From: Pelargonium nanum
Taxonomy: Eukaryota > Streptophyta > Magnoliopsida > Geraniales > Geraniaceae
Assembly: GCA_036897485.1 (NCBI GenBank)
Contig: JAYMTF010000521.1
Span: 1 to 34,439 of the forward strand
Length of the DNA: 34,439 bases
Reading direction: 5' to 3'
Shown: in pieces, positions 1 through 15,560 of the stretch
Numbering within the stretch: the first letter of the stretch is position 1
Layout of the letters: every line of letters starts with the position of its first letter
The notes under the pieces: model-generated
What the model saw: the letters and a program-made list of their open reading frames with translations, nothing else
What the model was told of the DNA's origin: nothing
Databases searched by the model: none
Program-made: the position numbers and the translations under genes

Positions 1-527
1 ATACAAAAAATATAATTCTCATTTAAAATGTGAGTTCCTTTTTTATTACATAAATAAATTTCCCTTTTTAATTATTTAAAAAATAATAATAATAAGAAAT
101 TATTAGCATCGTATATTTTCTTTCAATTTCACGTAGTAGTAATAAACTTATTATAAGAACATTATCGGTAATTCATGTATAACTAATTTATTAAAAAGTA
201 ATGCATTATTTTGAAATATAATTGGAAGTGAAACGTGACATATTTTTAGACGGAGTGTGTTTAATTTTTTAAAATTAAAAACGAGTTGATTAGAGTTACA
301 TTTCTTTTCTTGTTCGAACAAATTTAAGAGTTTCTAGCTCACATGTCTCATAAATTTTTTGGTATTTCTTTCGAAACTAATTAATCAAAATAATAAACCA
401 ACAATCATTGAGATAAGTGGTTTATCGCGTTTAATCCCCTCAAAACCAATATGATTAAATGAACACTCTTTTGTGACAATTTTTTAAAAGAAACAAACAT
501 CGTTTAGCTAAGACATAAAATATCTCG

Positions 528-528
<1 letters not shown>

Positions 529-558
<30 letters not shown>

Positions 559-743
559 GAGAGAGGGAGAGTAATAAATCTAAGTCAGGTCATTTTAGTT
601 TAGGCTAAGGCAAATTAACATGACACTTCATTAAAATTTATCGCATATTTATCCCAATAAATTTGTGGGAACGTAGCGACTCGCTGTATCCCATAATTTT
701 ATCACATTGTCACCATATTATCAGTGACTTAACTCTCTTTCTT

Positions 744-772
<29 letters not shown>
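529..772. repeat. Paired (TA)n(GA)n and (TC)n(AT)n tracts in inverted orientation
   Basis: A (TA)n run at about 529-554 passes into a GA-rich run to 571. About 160 bp later a TC-rich run (732-760) passes into (AT)n (761-772), so the second tract is the reverse complement of the first. The inner flanks share a TAAGTCA-like word in inverted orientation. This could be the worn termini of a small inverted-repeat element or two independent microsatellites. Confidence 0.5.
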
Positions 773-776
<4 letters not shown>

Positions 777-1313
777 TTATTACTCTTCTCTATGTCATCT
801 TTTATATTTTGTTCGCTGAGAAGTAAGCATGATTGGTTGTTTTCAATCTTTACAATATAAAATATAAATAAATAGATGATATGTAAGTGATCACGTCACA
901 TTCTCGTAATTTTGGGCTTTATTTTATTGTAGTTTTTTACGTGTGATGTGGTTGAAACTTGGAAGCCTGATAAGCTTGTTTGAAGTCATGACTTGTGAGA
1001 GATGTAAAATTGAAAACAAGACACTTCTTCTGTAACTGATTGCTTAAACCTCATAATTAAATTAAATATAATCAACCTTGATAGGTCAAATTTAACTTCA
1101 TAAATTTGACATGAAAATTAAAATAGATAACTCAATTAAATCAACATAATTGGAGCTTAAATGTTCATAATTTGGTATTTTGGTTGGGTGTAAAAAACAA
1201 ATTATATTTTGTGCTTTTATATTCAATACTAATTAAAGACCATCTTAAATTCATGAATTCAATTTATCAAAAAAAAAATCATGAATTCAAAACTTAGTAA
1301 CAAAAAAAATCAT

Positions 1314-1393
1314 AATTACTCCTATTTATTTTTTTTTTTGAAATAAATTACTCCTATTTATTTTTTTTGAAAGGAATTACTCCTATTTATTTA
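1314..1393. repeat. Three-copy short tandem repeat (AATTACTCCTATTTATT)
   Basis: The word ATTACTCCTATTTATT occurs three times in a row, at about 1315, 1348 and 1375, separated by T-runs and GAAA spacers. The pattern suggests slippage or a small local duplication. No function is suggested. Confidence 0.7.
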
Positions 1394-1797
1394 AGTCTGC
1401 TTTTTTCTGGGGATTACTGGAATAAAAAAAGCTCACGAAATCAAAACGGAATTAATGTAAATAACATCAACTATATATACACACACACACACTTGGGTGT
1501 TTACCAAATCTAATGTGCTAATTGCACCAAAATCCAACACTAAGATTTTTTCCTTTTAATTTGTTAACGAGAAATCTAATACAAATAAAGATTTAGAAAT
1601 TGGAGATTAGTGTTTTCTGTTCTGTTTAGTATACACAAAAAGAAATTAATAAACAACCAAACTATCTGAATAGATCCGTAGAGGATCACAAGGAGCCCAA
1701 CTGCAAGAAGCAACACCCATGTGGGTGAAAAAAAAATCTTATTACTTTCGTGAAGTATGTGCCTAATATGCATGTTTGATATCACTGCTATTTTTTT

Positions 1798-1983
1798 GTC
1801 AGTTAGTTACACAATAAGATATAGTTCTCTCCTTAAAATCTCATTTTACCCCACTTTACTTCACCCGACCTTTAAATCTCACTTCACCCTATTTTATTCC
1901 TCCCGACTCAAGAAGTTGAACTCACGATCTCTCACAGTATGTGTCTTGACCATTGAGTAATCCTCTAAGCAAATGAGACTTTT
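1798..1983 (-). mobile_element. tRNA-derived SINE, minus strand
   Basis: Read on the minus strand, the element has an A-box-like word (TTACTCAATGGTCAAGACA, about 1942-1960), then a B-box-like word (GATCGTGAGTTC, about 1918-1929). It ends in GTGTAACTAACTGACAAAAAAA. Related 3' ends occur near 2780 and 17930. The flanks look like a diverged target-site duplication: ATATCACTGCTATTTTTTT at about 1779-1797 versus ATAACACTACTATTTTTTT at 1984-2002. Box order, length (about 185 bp), A-tail and flanks all fit an RNA polymerase III-type SINE. The family name is unknown to me. Confidence 0.6.
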
Positions 1984-2435
1984 ATAACACTACTATTTTT
2001 TTTTTTTTTTGCAATAAGGTATTATTATTTGATATCAAAAGTTTTTTTTTAGGAGATTTGCTATCAAAGGTAAAAAAAATTAAAAAAATTATTATTTTAT
2101 CTATCACAAAATAAATGTCTTATTTTACTTGTATATTTGTTATTACAATTTAATTTTTTTTTTAAAATGTTAGTTATAAATGAACTACCAAAAGAGTTTA
2201 CATAATTAGTTAGTCAGTATGCTCTTAAGTTTGTTATAACACATGTGCATGTGAATAAAAGAAAAAAATATAAAACATTAACTATTATGGTAAATATAAG
2301 TGATAATTTATAAGGTAAATATGAATGATCATTAACAATAGATATTTGGCATTACCAACATCCAAAAATATACATGATCATCTCTATCTTCTCTCTATTT
2401 ACTCTATCTCTCCATAATCACGTTCTTTCTCAGGT

Positions 2436-2530
2436 ACAAGCCTCCTTGTCCACGGTATGGAGTGAGGTTTGAATTAAACGAGAAGAGCTACTCCATGTTA
2501 TATAATTTAATTGATAAATAAAAAATTAAA
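2436..2530 (+). mobile_element. SINE-like fragment, plus strand
   Basis: Contains GGTACAAGCCTCCTTGTCCA, then a GTGAGGTTTGAATTAAACGAG segment, AGAGCTACTCC, and an AT-rich tail with TTGATAAATAAAAAA. It matches the same part of the copy at 2660-2795 almost word for word. The 5' A-box part is not clear, so this is a partial or decayed copy. Confidence 0.45.
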
Positions 2531-2659
2531 CGTGTCTAATCATCTATCTATAATTTAAATAATCATTTATTATTATGTTCCTCTCGACCTTATATCACAA
2601 TGTCCCAAAAGACATTTATGTAACTATCATTCAGTCACATGTTTTGTATGCATTCATCT

Positions 2660-2795
2660 TAATCAAAGCAGATTAAGTAATTTGGATTCCCTTTGAGGCC
2701 TGAGGTTCAAGCCTCCTTGTCCACGCACGATATGTGAAGTTTGGGTTAAAAGATGAGAGAGCTATTTCTTATCGTGTAGCTTAACTGGTAAAAAA
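2660..2795 (+). mobile_element. SINE-like copy, plus strand
   Basis: Runs from AGCAGATTAAGTAATTTGG (possible A-box region) through GAGGTTCAAGCCTCC (B-box-like, near 2703-2715). The end is GAGAGCTATTTCTTATC, GTGTAGCTTAACTGGTAAAA. It is the plus-strand counterpart of the copies at 1798-1983 and 33527-33705 and part of the local duplication that also holds 2436-2530. Confidence 0.5.
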
Positions 2796-4229
2796 CGTGT
2801 TTAATCATCTATCTATATTTTAAATAATAATTTATTATTATGCACCTTTCGACTTTATCACAATTCCCCAAAACACATTTATGTGACTACCATTCAATCA
2901 CATTTTTGTATATGCATTAATCTCAATTAACTGAATGCATGTGCAAAACATAATATCAGACCAAAACAATAAATTTATATATAGTATACTTATAAATTAA
3001 GATAGCATATTACAGGGGATATATTTTCAATACAATAATAAATAAATAAAGAGAACATGTACACTTGGGCAAGACACAAAATATGGGTCAGGAACTTCAC
3101 ATCCACAAATTCATTATAATAAGTATATACGAATAAAAATTTATAAAGTGTAATATCTTCTCATTCTTTTACTAGTGTGCTCAATGGCGTAGATATTTTA
3201 CGCTAACAACAATTAAAAATACACGTGATCAACTCTATTTTCTTTCTACTCGCTCTATTTCCTTGAACTCACTTTCTTTCTCTCTGTGTACCCTCATCCT
3301 AGACAATTGACCACCATTGACCACAAGTAACCCTTCTTCTCACATATTAAAATTGTATTTAACATTGTTTTGACTTCTAAATTTGTAAATAAATGTATTT
3401 AATCATCTAACTATAATTTAAATGATCATTAATCATTATACTAACATTCATGTTTATCACCATACCCAGAAACACAAATATGTGACTTTCATGTTGTCAC
3501 ATGTTTTGTACATGCATACATTAACCTCGATTAACTAAATGTATGTGCAAAACATGATGTCAATTAAAATATTAGTTTATAAATGGTATATCTGTAATTA
3601 AGACATGCATAGTATACGAGACATTCTTTCAACATAGAAAAGGAGAAGGGGGTGAGACCGATACTCGTTTAAGACACATAAAAAAAAACTTAGACAACTC
3701 TATGTGCAAAAATTTATTAAAAATGGATATAAGTGATAATCTTATATAAAGTGACATCCTTTTATTTGTTTGGATGAAAGTGATCACTAACCGTGGGCTT
3801 TTAATCAGTGACGGATAAAAATATAGCCGATCGAGTCTGTTTTCTTTTTGTTCGCACCATCTCTTTAAACTCGCTATTTTTCTCTGTGTAACTCTCTCCT
3901 CAACCAACAGCCCACCACTAACCATCGGCCACCCCTTCTCTCCTGTATCTGTCTACTGACGACCGGAAGCCACCAATTCTCTCCCATGTCGCGACCAATA
4001 TCCCCGCATGAGCGCTATAGGACCATCAACAACACTACTTTCTCCTTCTATTGTTGGGGCAATCGGTTTAAGATTTTTTATCCTTCCATCATGTGTTGGT
4101 ACTGCTTATAAGAAAACACTAATTTCTCCCTATTATCACACCTTTTTTATTATATTAAGAAATTTTACAATGTTAAAATTGTAATTGACATAGTTTTAAG
4201 TTTCTAGCTACACATATTTAATTACCAAG

Positions 4230-4375
4230 GTATGTTGGGTTAAACGATTTAAGCGTTTTGAATTTTTTTCTTAGGTTTCGATTTCGAGTCTTTTAGCCGA
4301 TGGTATGGGGTGGGTGGAGTGGGATTTTGAGTTAAAAAGGGGAGAGCTACCTCCGGTGATGCAAATCATTGATCA
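4230..4375 (+). mobile_element. SINE-like copy, plus strand
   Basis: Begins near TGTTGGGTTAAACGATTTAA (A-box-like; compare TGTTGGGTCAAGCGATTAAA in the copy at 33527-33705). It continues through a B-box-like TTTCGATTTCGAGTC, then GGTGGAGTGGGATTTTGAG and GGGGAGAGCTACCTC. The 3' end merges into repeat block B. The middle part resembles the SINE at 17826-18030. Confidence 0.45.
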
Positions 4376-4796
4376 TTATATAAAAATTCAGCTTTATAAC
4401 ATGTCCAAAACAAATTTATTTGAATATAATTCGTTTACATATTTTGTATTTGCATCAAAATAATTAATGCTATATTTGTTAGGAGAGCGAGGAGTCTGGG
4501 TCAAAGCATAAAATAAATGGATTCAGGCGGGCAACCTGTTCCCACAAATTTATTGGGTGGATGCATGCAAGTGTTAATTCATGAGATAGCATCACCTCGT
4601 TCGCATAATGTATGAGTGAGTTGTCTAACATGAAATAAGAAAAAGAGTTTGAGGCTAGGACTCAATCAAGACACACACAAAAATTGAGTATGTTGTCATG
4701 TTCACAAATGCATTGACGCGTAAGTAGATGATAATTTATGAAGTGATATCTGCTTTGCACATTTTTCATCCTCTATCTCTCTAAACAAAGTTTCAA

Positions 4797-5250
4797 AAAC
4801 CGGTCTGGAGACAAAACCAGTCATGTGCCCGGGTCAACCGGTTCGCCCGGGTCATATGACATTATGCTGATGTCAAAAACATATATTTTATTAGTTTTTA
4901 AAATATATATTATATCTCATTTGTACTATTTGTCATCTCATATTTTAAAAATTCAAGCCCAACCCAATTTTATTGTCCAACTAAACTCATTACAGCCCAG
5001 CCCACATTTTTGACAACTCCATTGTGCTGTATCAATCATCTTCACTGAATCTCGCCGGAGCTGCCTCCCGGCGTTTCATCTACCTTCCTTTCACGAATAT
5101 TTCTTCCAATATGTGATGTTGCTACTGGTGAAACCATAACCAGTTCGTCGCGATTTCCACCGTTTCCAACATTGGTTTGATGAGTATTACCGGGTCAAAG
5201 GCTAATCGGGCCGGATTAGGCACCGATTGAACCGGCCAATCACTCAATTT
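4797..5250. mobile_element. Probable inserted element with CCGGT-rich ends
   Basis: Repeat block C is interrupted between CTCTCTAAAC (about 4785-4796) and GCTCCATAACTCTC (about 5256). The extra roughly 450 bp has a different base composition, with GC-rich ends carrying CCGGT/ACCGG words (AACCGGTCTGG near 4800; GAACCGGCCAATC near 5230) and an internal CCCGGGTCAACCGGTTC. These are weakly inverted with respect to each other. It resembles a short non-autonomous DNA element but no clean terminal repeat or target-site duplication was found, so the class is open. Confidence 0.35.
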
Positions 5251-5499
5251 CTTTAGCTCCATAACTCTCTTTTTAGCCAAAAGCCCATCACTGATCACGG
5301 GGCACCCTTCCTATCCCGAATTGACTATCAACATCCATCGCATCCAATGTTCTAACTTTCATTCTATGGGTATTAATCATCTTAAGTAATCGTTGATCAT
5401 TATACTAATATTCGACTTTATCATCATGCCCAAAGACACATCTATCTGTCTTTCTTGCAGTTACATATTTTGTATATGCATCAACCTCGATTATAAGAG

Positions 5500-6120
5500 A
5501 TTCATAGGAAGAGCCGAAGAGGGTGGTGCTTTACTTTTTAGTTCAAAGATCATTACACACAACTTTAGGGAAATGGCCCAAAGAGAGAGGCAATGCCTTA
5601 AATTGAGCACTTGGGCAAAACAACAATAAGATCAGATCAATTTATGACAAATATAAAACAAAAGAGGACTCTCAAGCGGTCAAGATGTAAGAAAATGAAT
5701 CTGAACACTCAGTGATGAAATCAACAGTTCTGTGAACACTGTAATTTGAAATACTATAACTATAAAGTGTGCCACAAAATTACAGGGCAGAAAGATACAT
5801 CAATCAAAAACACTCATCCTTGCCTCGCATTGTCTTTTCGAATCCCTATCTACTACCCCCTAAAAACATCAACAACAATAAAAAACTATATATGCTTCAA
5901 CTAAAATACATCGTACTGCATATTACTTCCATTCTGTCTTCATTCATCCATCCATCCAAGGCCAAGGGCGAGATCCATTGCAAGTCAGCTTCCCCGACTC
6001 TCTGAAACACCACTTCAAGAAGCTACTGTAAAAACGCAAAACAAACCAAATAGAAAAAATTACAGTTTCAGAAAATATGGTTTAAAACAAACATCAACGG
6101 CACACCCTTGAGGTGTAGGT
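5500..6120 (-). other. Spacer and probable 3' UTR of the helicase gene
   Basis: Lies downstream (minus strand) of the last coding frame of the DEAD-box gene. There is no convincing ORF. A compositional change near 5750-5950 fits the end of a 3' UTR, but no clear AATAAA on the minus strand fixes the cleavage site. Confidence 0.35.
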
Positions 6121-10641
<4,521 letters not shown>

Positions 10642-11450
10642 AGCAAAGGTTCAGCTGCAGAAACTGAAAGATATATGGGAAAACATGACAATAGTTTTCT
10701 TGAGAAACAAGAACAATAGGAAGAAAGTCATGGTATTGAAAAAGTTGGTACAATATTTGTGCCAAATTTTTTGAAACCATGAGAACATTAAGAATATTTT
10801 CATAACTCATATTAGAAAATTATCAATAAGTTTCATATCAGTTGAGTTGTTGAGAAAATTACAGGCAAATAAGAGGCAATAACATACTCATATAATGGCA
10901 TGATCAGATCTTAGATATGCATGTGATCTATGACAAATTCAGCATCAAAACAAGCAATGCAGATCCAAAATTTCAGACAAAAAACAACATGAAAACACAA
11001 TTTAGGTTTAGCAGAAAACCCGAAATACCGCACCTATAAATCTTTTCTTAGAAAAGGAAGAACAAATTCGATTGGCAGGTCCAAAACAGAGCCGTTTCTA
11101 CCCTGAATCGGGACACTCGTCTTTTACCCGCCGTTTCTCACCAACCAAACAGATACCATAAAGAGCACGAAATTACGCCTAGAAACTAACACAAATCGAT
11201 TTTTCTTCGGAGAAACAGCTACAGATTCGCATAAAAGAGGCAATTCCAGATCTGAGAAAAATTGGAAACCCTAAAGCAGTTAGAGAGAATCGAATTGTAC
11301 CTGACGACACCGTTTCCTTGGGTGAAGAGAGATGCTTTGAAGCAAGAATTGCTCGGATCTAGTGGCCGTCCGTCAATCTCTCTGTGCCCCTCGCCGATCA
11401 GAGACAACGCTTCCGGAGATGAGAAGCGCAGAGAGAGAGAAGGAGAGGAA
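10642..11450 (-). other. Helicase 5' leader exon and leader intron
   Basis: A good acceptor (TTTCTGCAG) precedes 10654, only 13 bases before the start codon. Upstream, CGTCAG followed by GTACAATTC gives a donor at 11299-11300. This predicts a non-coding exon from 11301 to about 11450 and a leader intron of 646 bp (10655-11300). The leader exon contains no ATG on the minus strand. Plant leader introns often raise expression, but nothing in the sequence tests that here. Confidence 0.6.
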
Positions 11451-11472
11451 AGACGGAAGAGAATGTGGAGAA

Positions 11473-11485
11473 GGGTATATATAGC
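11473..11485 (-). promoter_or_regulatory. TATA box of the helicase gene
   Basis: On the minus strand the sequence reads GCTATATATACCC, a near-ideal plant TATA box. It sits about 170 bp upstream of the predicted leader-exon donor and would place the transcription start near 11445. Confidence 0.55.
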
Positions 11486-11489
11486 GAAT

Positions 11490-12505
11490 GGCTAAATGAG
11501 GAGAAGTTGGGTGGTTAGAATTGTCTGTGGTTAAGGTGTGGGCTGGACTTGACCCTGGTTAACCAAAATTTACTTGTCTAAAATTCGCTTTATTGGTATT
11601 TTTTTTTTTTTTAAGCTTCATGTCGTTATTTTCTTATATTTTTTGAGACGTTATTTTCTTATATTAGTTTTTCTAATAGTTTGAGCATTTGAGCTACATG
11701 ACACGGGTAACCGCCTGTAAATTTGTTTAATACGTATATTTGTTTTCTTTTTCTACTTCGAGACGTTATTTTCTTATATTAGTATTTTAATTTCTTTATA
11801 ATTATAGTCGCAAGAGCTCACTTTATAATTTCTTTTCATCAATTGAGATATACAACATGAATAATTTTCTTCTTGTAATCATATAGTCGCAAGAAGGTTC
11901 GGAATTGATACTAATATTTTTCATAACACAAGATCAACATATCCCCTTCACTTTCTCATGTGCCAAATGTTCTCATCAACATAAAAAAAAAAGTTTGCGT
12001 TGTTAAGCGATACCTTAGATCAATCCTAATATTACACGAGTCATTTGTAGTATGGAAGAATAATTATCAATATAGTTACATGTATTATTTCACCCCAATC
12101 ACATATGAATGTATGATTTTTTTTAAACACAATCATATATGATATCAACTCACTTCACACATTAAACATATAGTTTTTTGATAATTCTACTACCTCTTTA
12201 AGGAGGTGTCACTTAGGATAAAAATGAAACTACAAGTTAAGCGTGTTAGTAAAATTTGAGTGAATGTAAGGTAAATATAATTTTTCCTCCTTAAAGTACC
12301 TTATTTTCTGAGCGTGCATTCTAGCTATTTGAAACATTAAACAGTATACTTTATTTATATGATCTCATGTCAAGTTGAAAAATTGTAAATAAAAATTGGA
12401 TAGTGCCCATTTAGCGCACACCATTGAAGTTAAAGGTCAATTAAGTCGAACTAACAAGATGAACCAAATTAACTCAAAGTGTTAAAGTTCAAGAATGTAA
12501 GTGAC
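11490..12505. other. Intergenic spacer, no gene seen
   Basis: AT-rich DNA between the helicase promoter and the LINE. It holds three copies of a roughly 20-bp word (CGTTATTTTCTTATATT, near 11623, 11647 and 11763) and two copies of ATAGTCGCAAGA (near 11805 and 11883). No coding exon or RNA gene was recognised. Confidence 0.5.
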
Positions 12506-13034
12506 TTTTTTTTTTGAACAATCCGTAAGCATATATTAATTATAAAGGAGCAGTACACAAAGTATAAGATACCCAAAGTTTACAAAAACCTGCTCTACCA
12601 GAATTTGCCAACTTATGGGCATTTACAACCTTCTTCCTATTAACTAACTGCACCACCTGCTTTTCAAAAAAAGTGTTGTAAAAGAAACAAAATGTCATTG
12701 ACTACATAAGTGCAACTGCTATCTACTATTACTCCTTCAATCCGCCTGAAAAAGTTACTACAATCTGTGAGAAATAAAGTGGATAATAAATTGTGACGCA
12801 GACAAAATAATAGTGATGAACGAAGAGTCAATGCTTATGCTTCCAAAGCTGATAAAGTAGAGATTAAGCCAAAAGAGTGTCGTGCCAAAACATTTCCCCT
12901 ATTAGACAATTGCCAGCCTCCTCCAGCTGATTGATTTTAATAGCTTCCATCGCACTCCATAATATGAAGGCAGTTTGGATTATGCATGACATATTGTTTG
13001 GAGTGTTTAACCTTACTGTTAATACATTCCTGCT

Positions 13035-13902
13035 CTAATGTGAAGCTGGAGTTCCAATCTTGAAGCATGGATTCAGCAAGGAAAAAAGTAATTGTGGGGT
13101 TGGGGAGAGTGTTGTCAAAGGTATGTGTATATTACGTTTCCAGATCGCCCAAAGAAGACTAATCATCTTAATACCAATTTGCTTAGTATTCTTGTTACCC
13201 AGAAACTGACAGCAAGAAGACCACCAATCCAATATAGTTACCCACTCAGACGATAGGAATCCTAAGGATGATGAAAGCCAAACACTTCGACTATCGGGGC
13301 ATGTGAAGAGGCTGTGAGCTAAAGTCTCATTTGTGTCCTCACATCTAGAGCATTCTGAGTTGGTAAGTAGCTTCCTAGATAGAAGGAGAGATTTGATAGG
13401 AATGGCCTCCCATAAACATTTCCAAATAAAGAATTTTACTTTTTCTGAAATTTTAAGAGACCATATCTTTCTTAAATCCCTATTATTCCGATCTATAATT
13501 GGCTGAGGAATGCTGACTGAAGTAAAGTAAAATATCATGTTTTGATCGAATACCTCCCTGAGGCCGACCCATCCCACACGATATAGTCCTTGGTAGGAGC
13601 AATCTGAGATAACTTAATTTCCATTACTAAAGGAATAAAACTAGGCCCAAACCATGAAGAAATCATATCTTGTCTCCACTCACGACTGTTTGGGTCAATG
13701 AGTAAAGCTACAACAGGCTCAGATGGGAGTAAGTTATTGTAGCTGAAGCAGAAGGCATAGGAGAAATCCATTTGTCTTTGAACAATCGAATTCTATCTCC
13801 GGATCCGGCCTTCCAATGAGTGTGCTGAAGCAGAAAATCTCTGCCCTGACTAAGAGCTTTCCATACCCAAGACGTTGTAGACCTAGAGGTGGGATCCCAC
13901 AA
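13035..13902 (-). pseudogene. LINE ORF2 3' part with zinc-binding RT domain, broken
   Basis: Overlapping reading frames of the LINE encode WKALSQGRDFL and GSGDRIRLFKDKWI, then KISEKVKFFIWKCLWEAIP, and CSRCEDTNETLAHSLFTCP with the Cys/His spacing of the plant LINE zf-RVT domain (about 13280-13470). At least two frame changes occur between the segments, near 13740 and 13560. No functional protein can be made. Confidence 0.8.
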
Positions 13903-14474
13903 AGACTGACCACGGCAGTATTTTGCTGCTTAAAGTTTTTAGACTAGGAAATCAGATGTGTTAGCTATCCTCCAAAAAGTGTCTGCTAACATTGCAATGT
14001 TAAACGCTCGAAGTTCTTTGATTCCTAACCCTCCCTCAGATTTGGGTCGTTGAATAATAGCTTGGGATCTCCAATGAATACCAGTGGACTCAAAGTTTGT
14101 AGACCATAAGACTTTAGCCAGGAAAGAGTTATACCAAGAGACTAATTTCCTTGAAAAAAAGACCAGACCAGAGAAATATAGAGGTAAAACTGACAAGGCT
14201 GACTGAATGAGAGTAAGACGACCAGCCGGAAACAGAAGATTGAGTTTTCAAGAAGCTAAATGATCCTGAACTTTGGTCTTAAGAGACGCGATCAGAGCAG
14301 ACTTTGGGTAAGAGCCAAAGTGGGGAAACCCTAAATACTTGCCCAGCTCTTGAACAATTCGAACAAACAAAATACCTTTAAAAACACAAGTTATCCTATG
14401 TGGCATGTTTGGGCTTATGAGCCACTCGGATTTATCAAAGTTAATTAACTAGCCCGACGCAAGTGAATATTCCA

Positions 14475-15060
14475 TCAAAATGTGTTTAACAGCTGACACA
14501 GACTAGAGGATGAAAAAAGATAAAGGTATCGTCGGCAAACATTAAATGGTGCACTCGTTGACAGCGTTGCCCCATGCAAATACCTTGTAACTTGCTTAAG
14601 TCTGACTGCTCCTGTAATAAACAAACCTTCTGCACATAGTAGGAATAGATATAGAGACAACGGGTCTCCTTGTCTAATACCGCACAAAGAAGAAAAGGGC
14701 TCTCCTGGGCAGCCATTAATTAACATAGGTTGGAAAGACATTGTTGAAATACATTGATGAATTAAGTTTATCCATTTGAAGGAGAAACTTTGGGAAGACA
14801 TAATACGAAGAAGGAAATCCCAATTCACTCTATCATAGGCTTTGCTTATATCTAGCTTCAATCCACACTTGAAATTTTTTCCTTTTTTAGAATTTTTTAT
14901 GAGAAGGCAAAACCTCTCTTAATCTATTGGCTAGAACCTTGGCTGCTATCTTGTAGAGAACATTGCATAAGCTAATTGGCCTATAATCCGAGACAGATTC
15001 TGGATTGTCCTTTTTAGGGATGAAGACTATAAACGTCCTATTGATTTCCCTAAGAAGTCT
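14475..15060 (-). pseudogene. LINE reverse transcriptase core, frameshifted
   Basis: The 5' portion carries [20 protein letters not shown] (near 14920-14990), then an in-frame stop. KLDISKAYDRVNWDFL lies at about 14811-14858 and GIRQGDPLSLYLFLLCAEGL near 14610-14680. The catalytic box is FADD (14528-14539), but in a different frame from the preceding motifs. The order matches a non-LTR RT. The stop and frameshifts show it is inactive. Confidence 0.85.
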
Positions 15061-15063
15061 TCC

Positions 15064-15560
15064 GGAGTTTAGACTATAACTATTACTTTTTCAAAATTCA
15101 GATACCCAGTTGACTTATATTATAGATTTGCATATCCTTTCTGTTTTTGTTTACCAAACACATTGTTTTTTATCAAACTCCTATTAAACTTATTTTTCAA
15201 ACTACTACTTACAACTATTTCTAGTTAGAGTTACCAAACAAGCACTTGGCAAAGAAGAAGGCTTAAATCTATGAACCCACACCACACCACACCACACCAC
15301 ATTAACAGTGCAGTCTGAACTCTTGAGCAAATATGGGATTATGGTGTGCCATAATTGTTCAGTTCAGGACAAGAGGCCAAAACTGCTACACTTGACCTTA
15401 CCAGTGTTAACCATAAAAAAAATGCAATTTTTAAAATAGGAAATACATTTTCTCATATTACTGAAGGAACTGCAGTGCAGGTCACAAGTTTATTTAAAAG
15501 GACAAGAAAGAGAGAAGAGGAACAACATTCTGAATTATTGGCAAATGTTTCCTCTACATG
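15064..15560 (-). other. Spacer and 3' UTR of the methyltransferase gene
   Basis: Contains an (ACCAC)n pentanucleotide run at about 15278-15300. No ORF was recognised. The part next to 15560 should be the 3' UTR of the upstream DRM gene on the minus strand. Confidence 0.45.
15489..15494 (-). terminator. Candidate polyadenylation signal AATAAA for the DRM gene
   Basis: TTTATT on the plus strand reads AATAAA on the minus strand, 67-72 bases downstream of the TGA at 15561-15563. Plant poly(A) signals are loose, so position and match make this plausible but not proven. Confidence 0.35.

Larger units (their letters stand above)
1..1780. other. AT-rich intergenic DNA, no gene seen
   Basis: No coding exon, RNA gene or recognisable transposase was found. 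The stretch is rich in A/T homopolymers and simple repeats: a TA/GA tract at about 529-571, a TC/AT tract at 732-772, a short CA run near 1481-1490 and a small tandem repeat at 1314-1393. Open frames here are short and low in complexity. Confidence 0.6.
2217..5500. repeat. Decayed tandem/nested repeat array
   Basis: Two alternating blocks recur in diverged form. Block B contains AATCATCTATCTATAATTTA followed by a stretch like TGTGACTACCATTCAATCAC and TTTTGTATATGCAT. It occurs near 2537, 2803, 3397, 4366 and 5370. Block C contains AAAAATACACGTGATC followed by CT-rich sequence and TCTCTCTGTG. It occurs near 2366, 3220, 3817 and, interrupted, 4770-5290. The B copies at 2440 and 2700 also contain the SINE-like segment. 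This looks like repeated segmental duplication of one unit followed by heavy mutation. No ORF in it is convincing. Confidence 0.6.
12506..15063 (-). mobile_element. 5'-truncated, degenerate LINE (non-LTR retrotransposon)
   Basis: On the minus strand the element reads from inside a reverse transcriptase (near 15060) through the thumb/connection region (13939-14196, 13708-13902) to a zinc-binding RT tail (13035-13577). A 3' UTR follows, ending in an A-run (T-run on plus at about 12505-12515). The endonuclease and the first part of the RT are missing and several frame changes and stops break it, so it is dead. The 3' A-tail and 5' truncation are the usual result of target-primed reverse transcription. 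I could not find a target-site duplication. Confidence 0.85.

Noticed and set aside
2537-5402. Repeated units in 2.2-5.5 kb considered as a CRISPR-like array
   Set aside because: Units are long, diverged, irregularly spaced and eukaryotic in context; no cas genes.
13035-14861. LINE open frames considered as host genes
   Set aside because: RT, FADD and zf-RVT motifs in broken frames with an A-tail show a dead retrotransposon.
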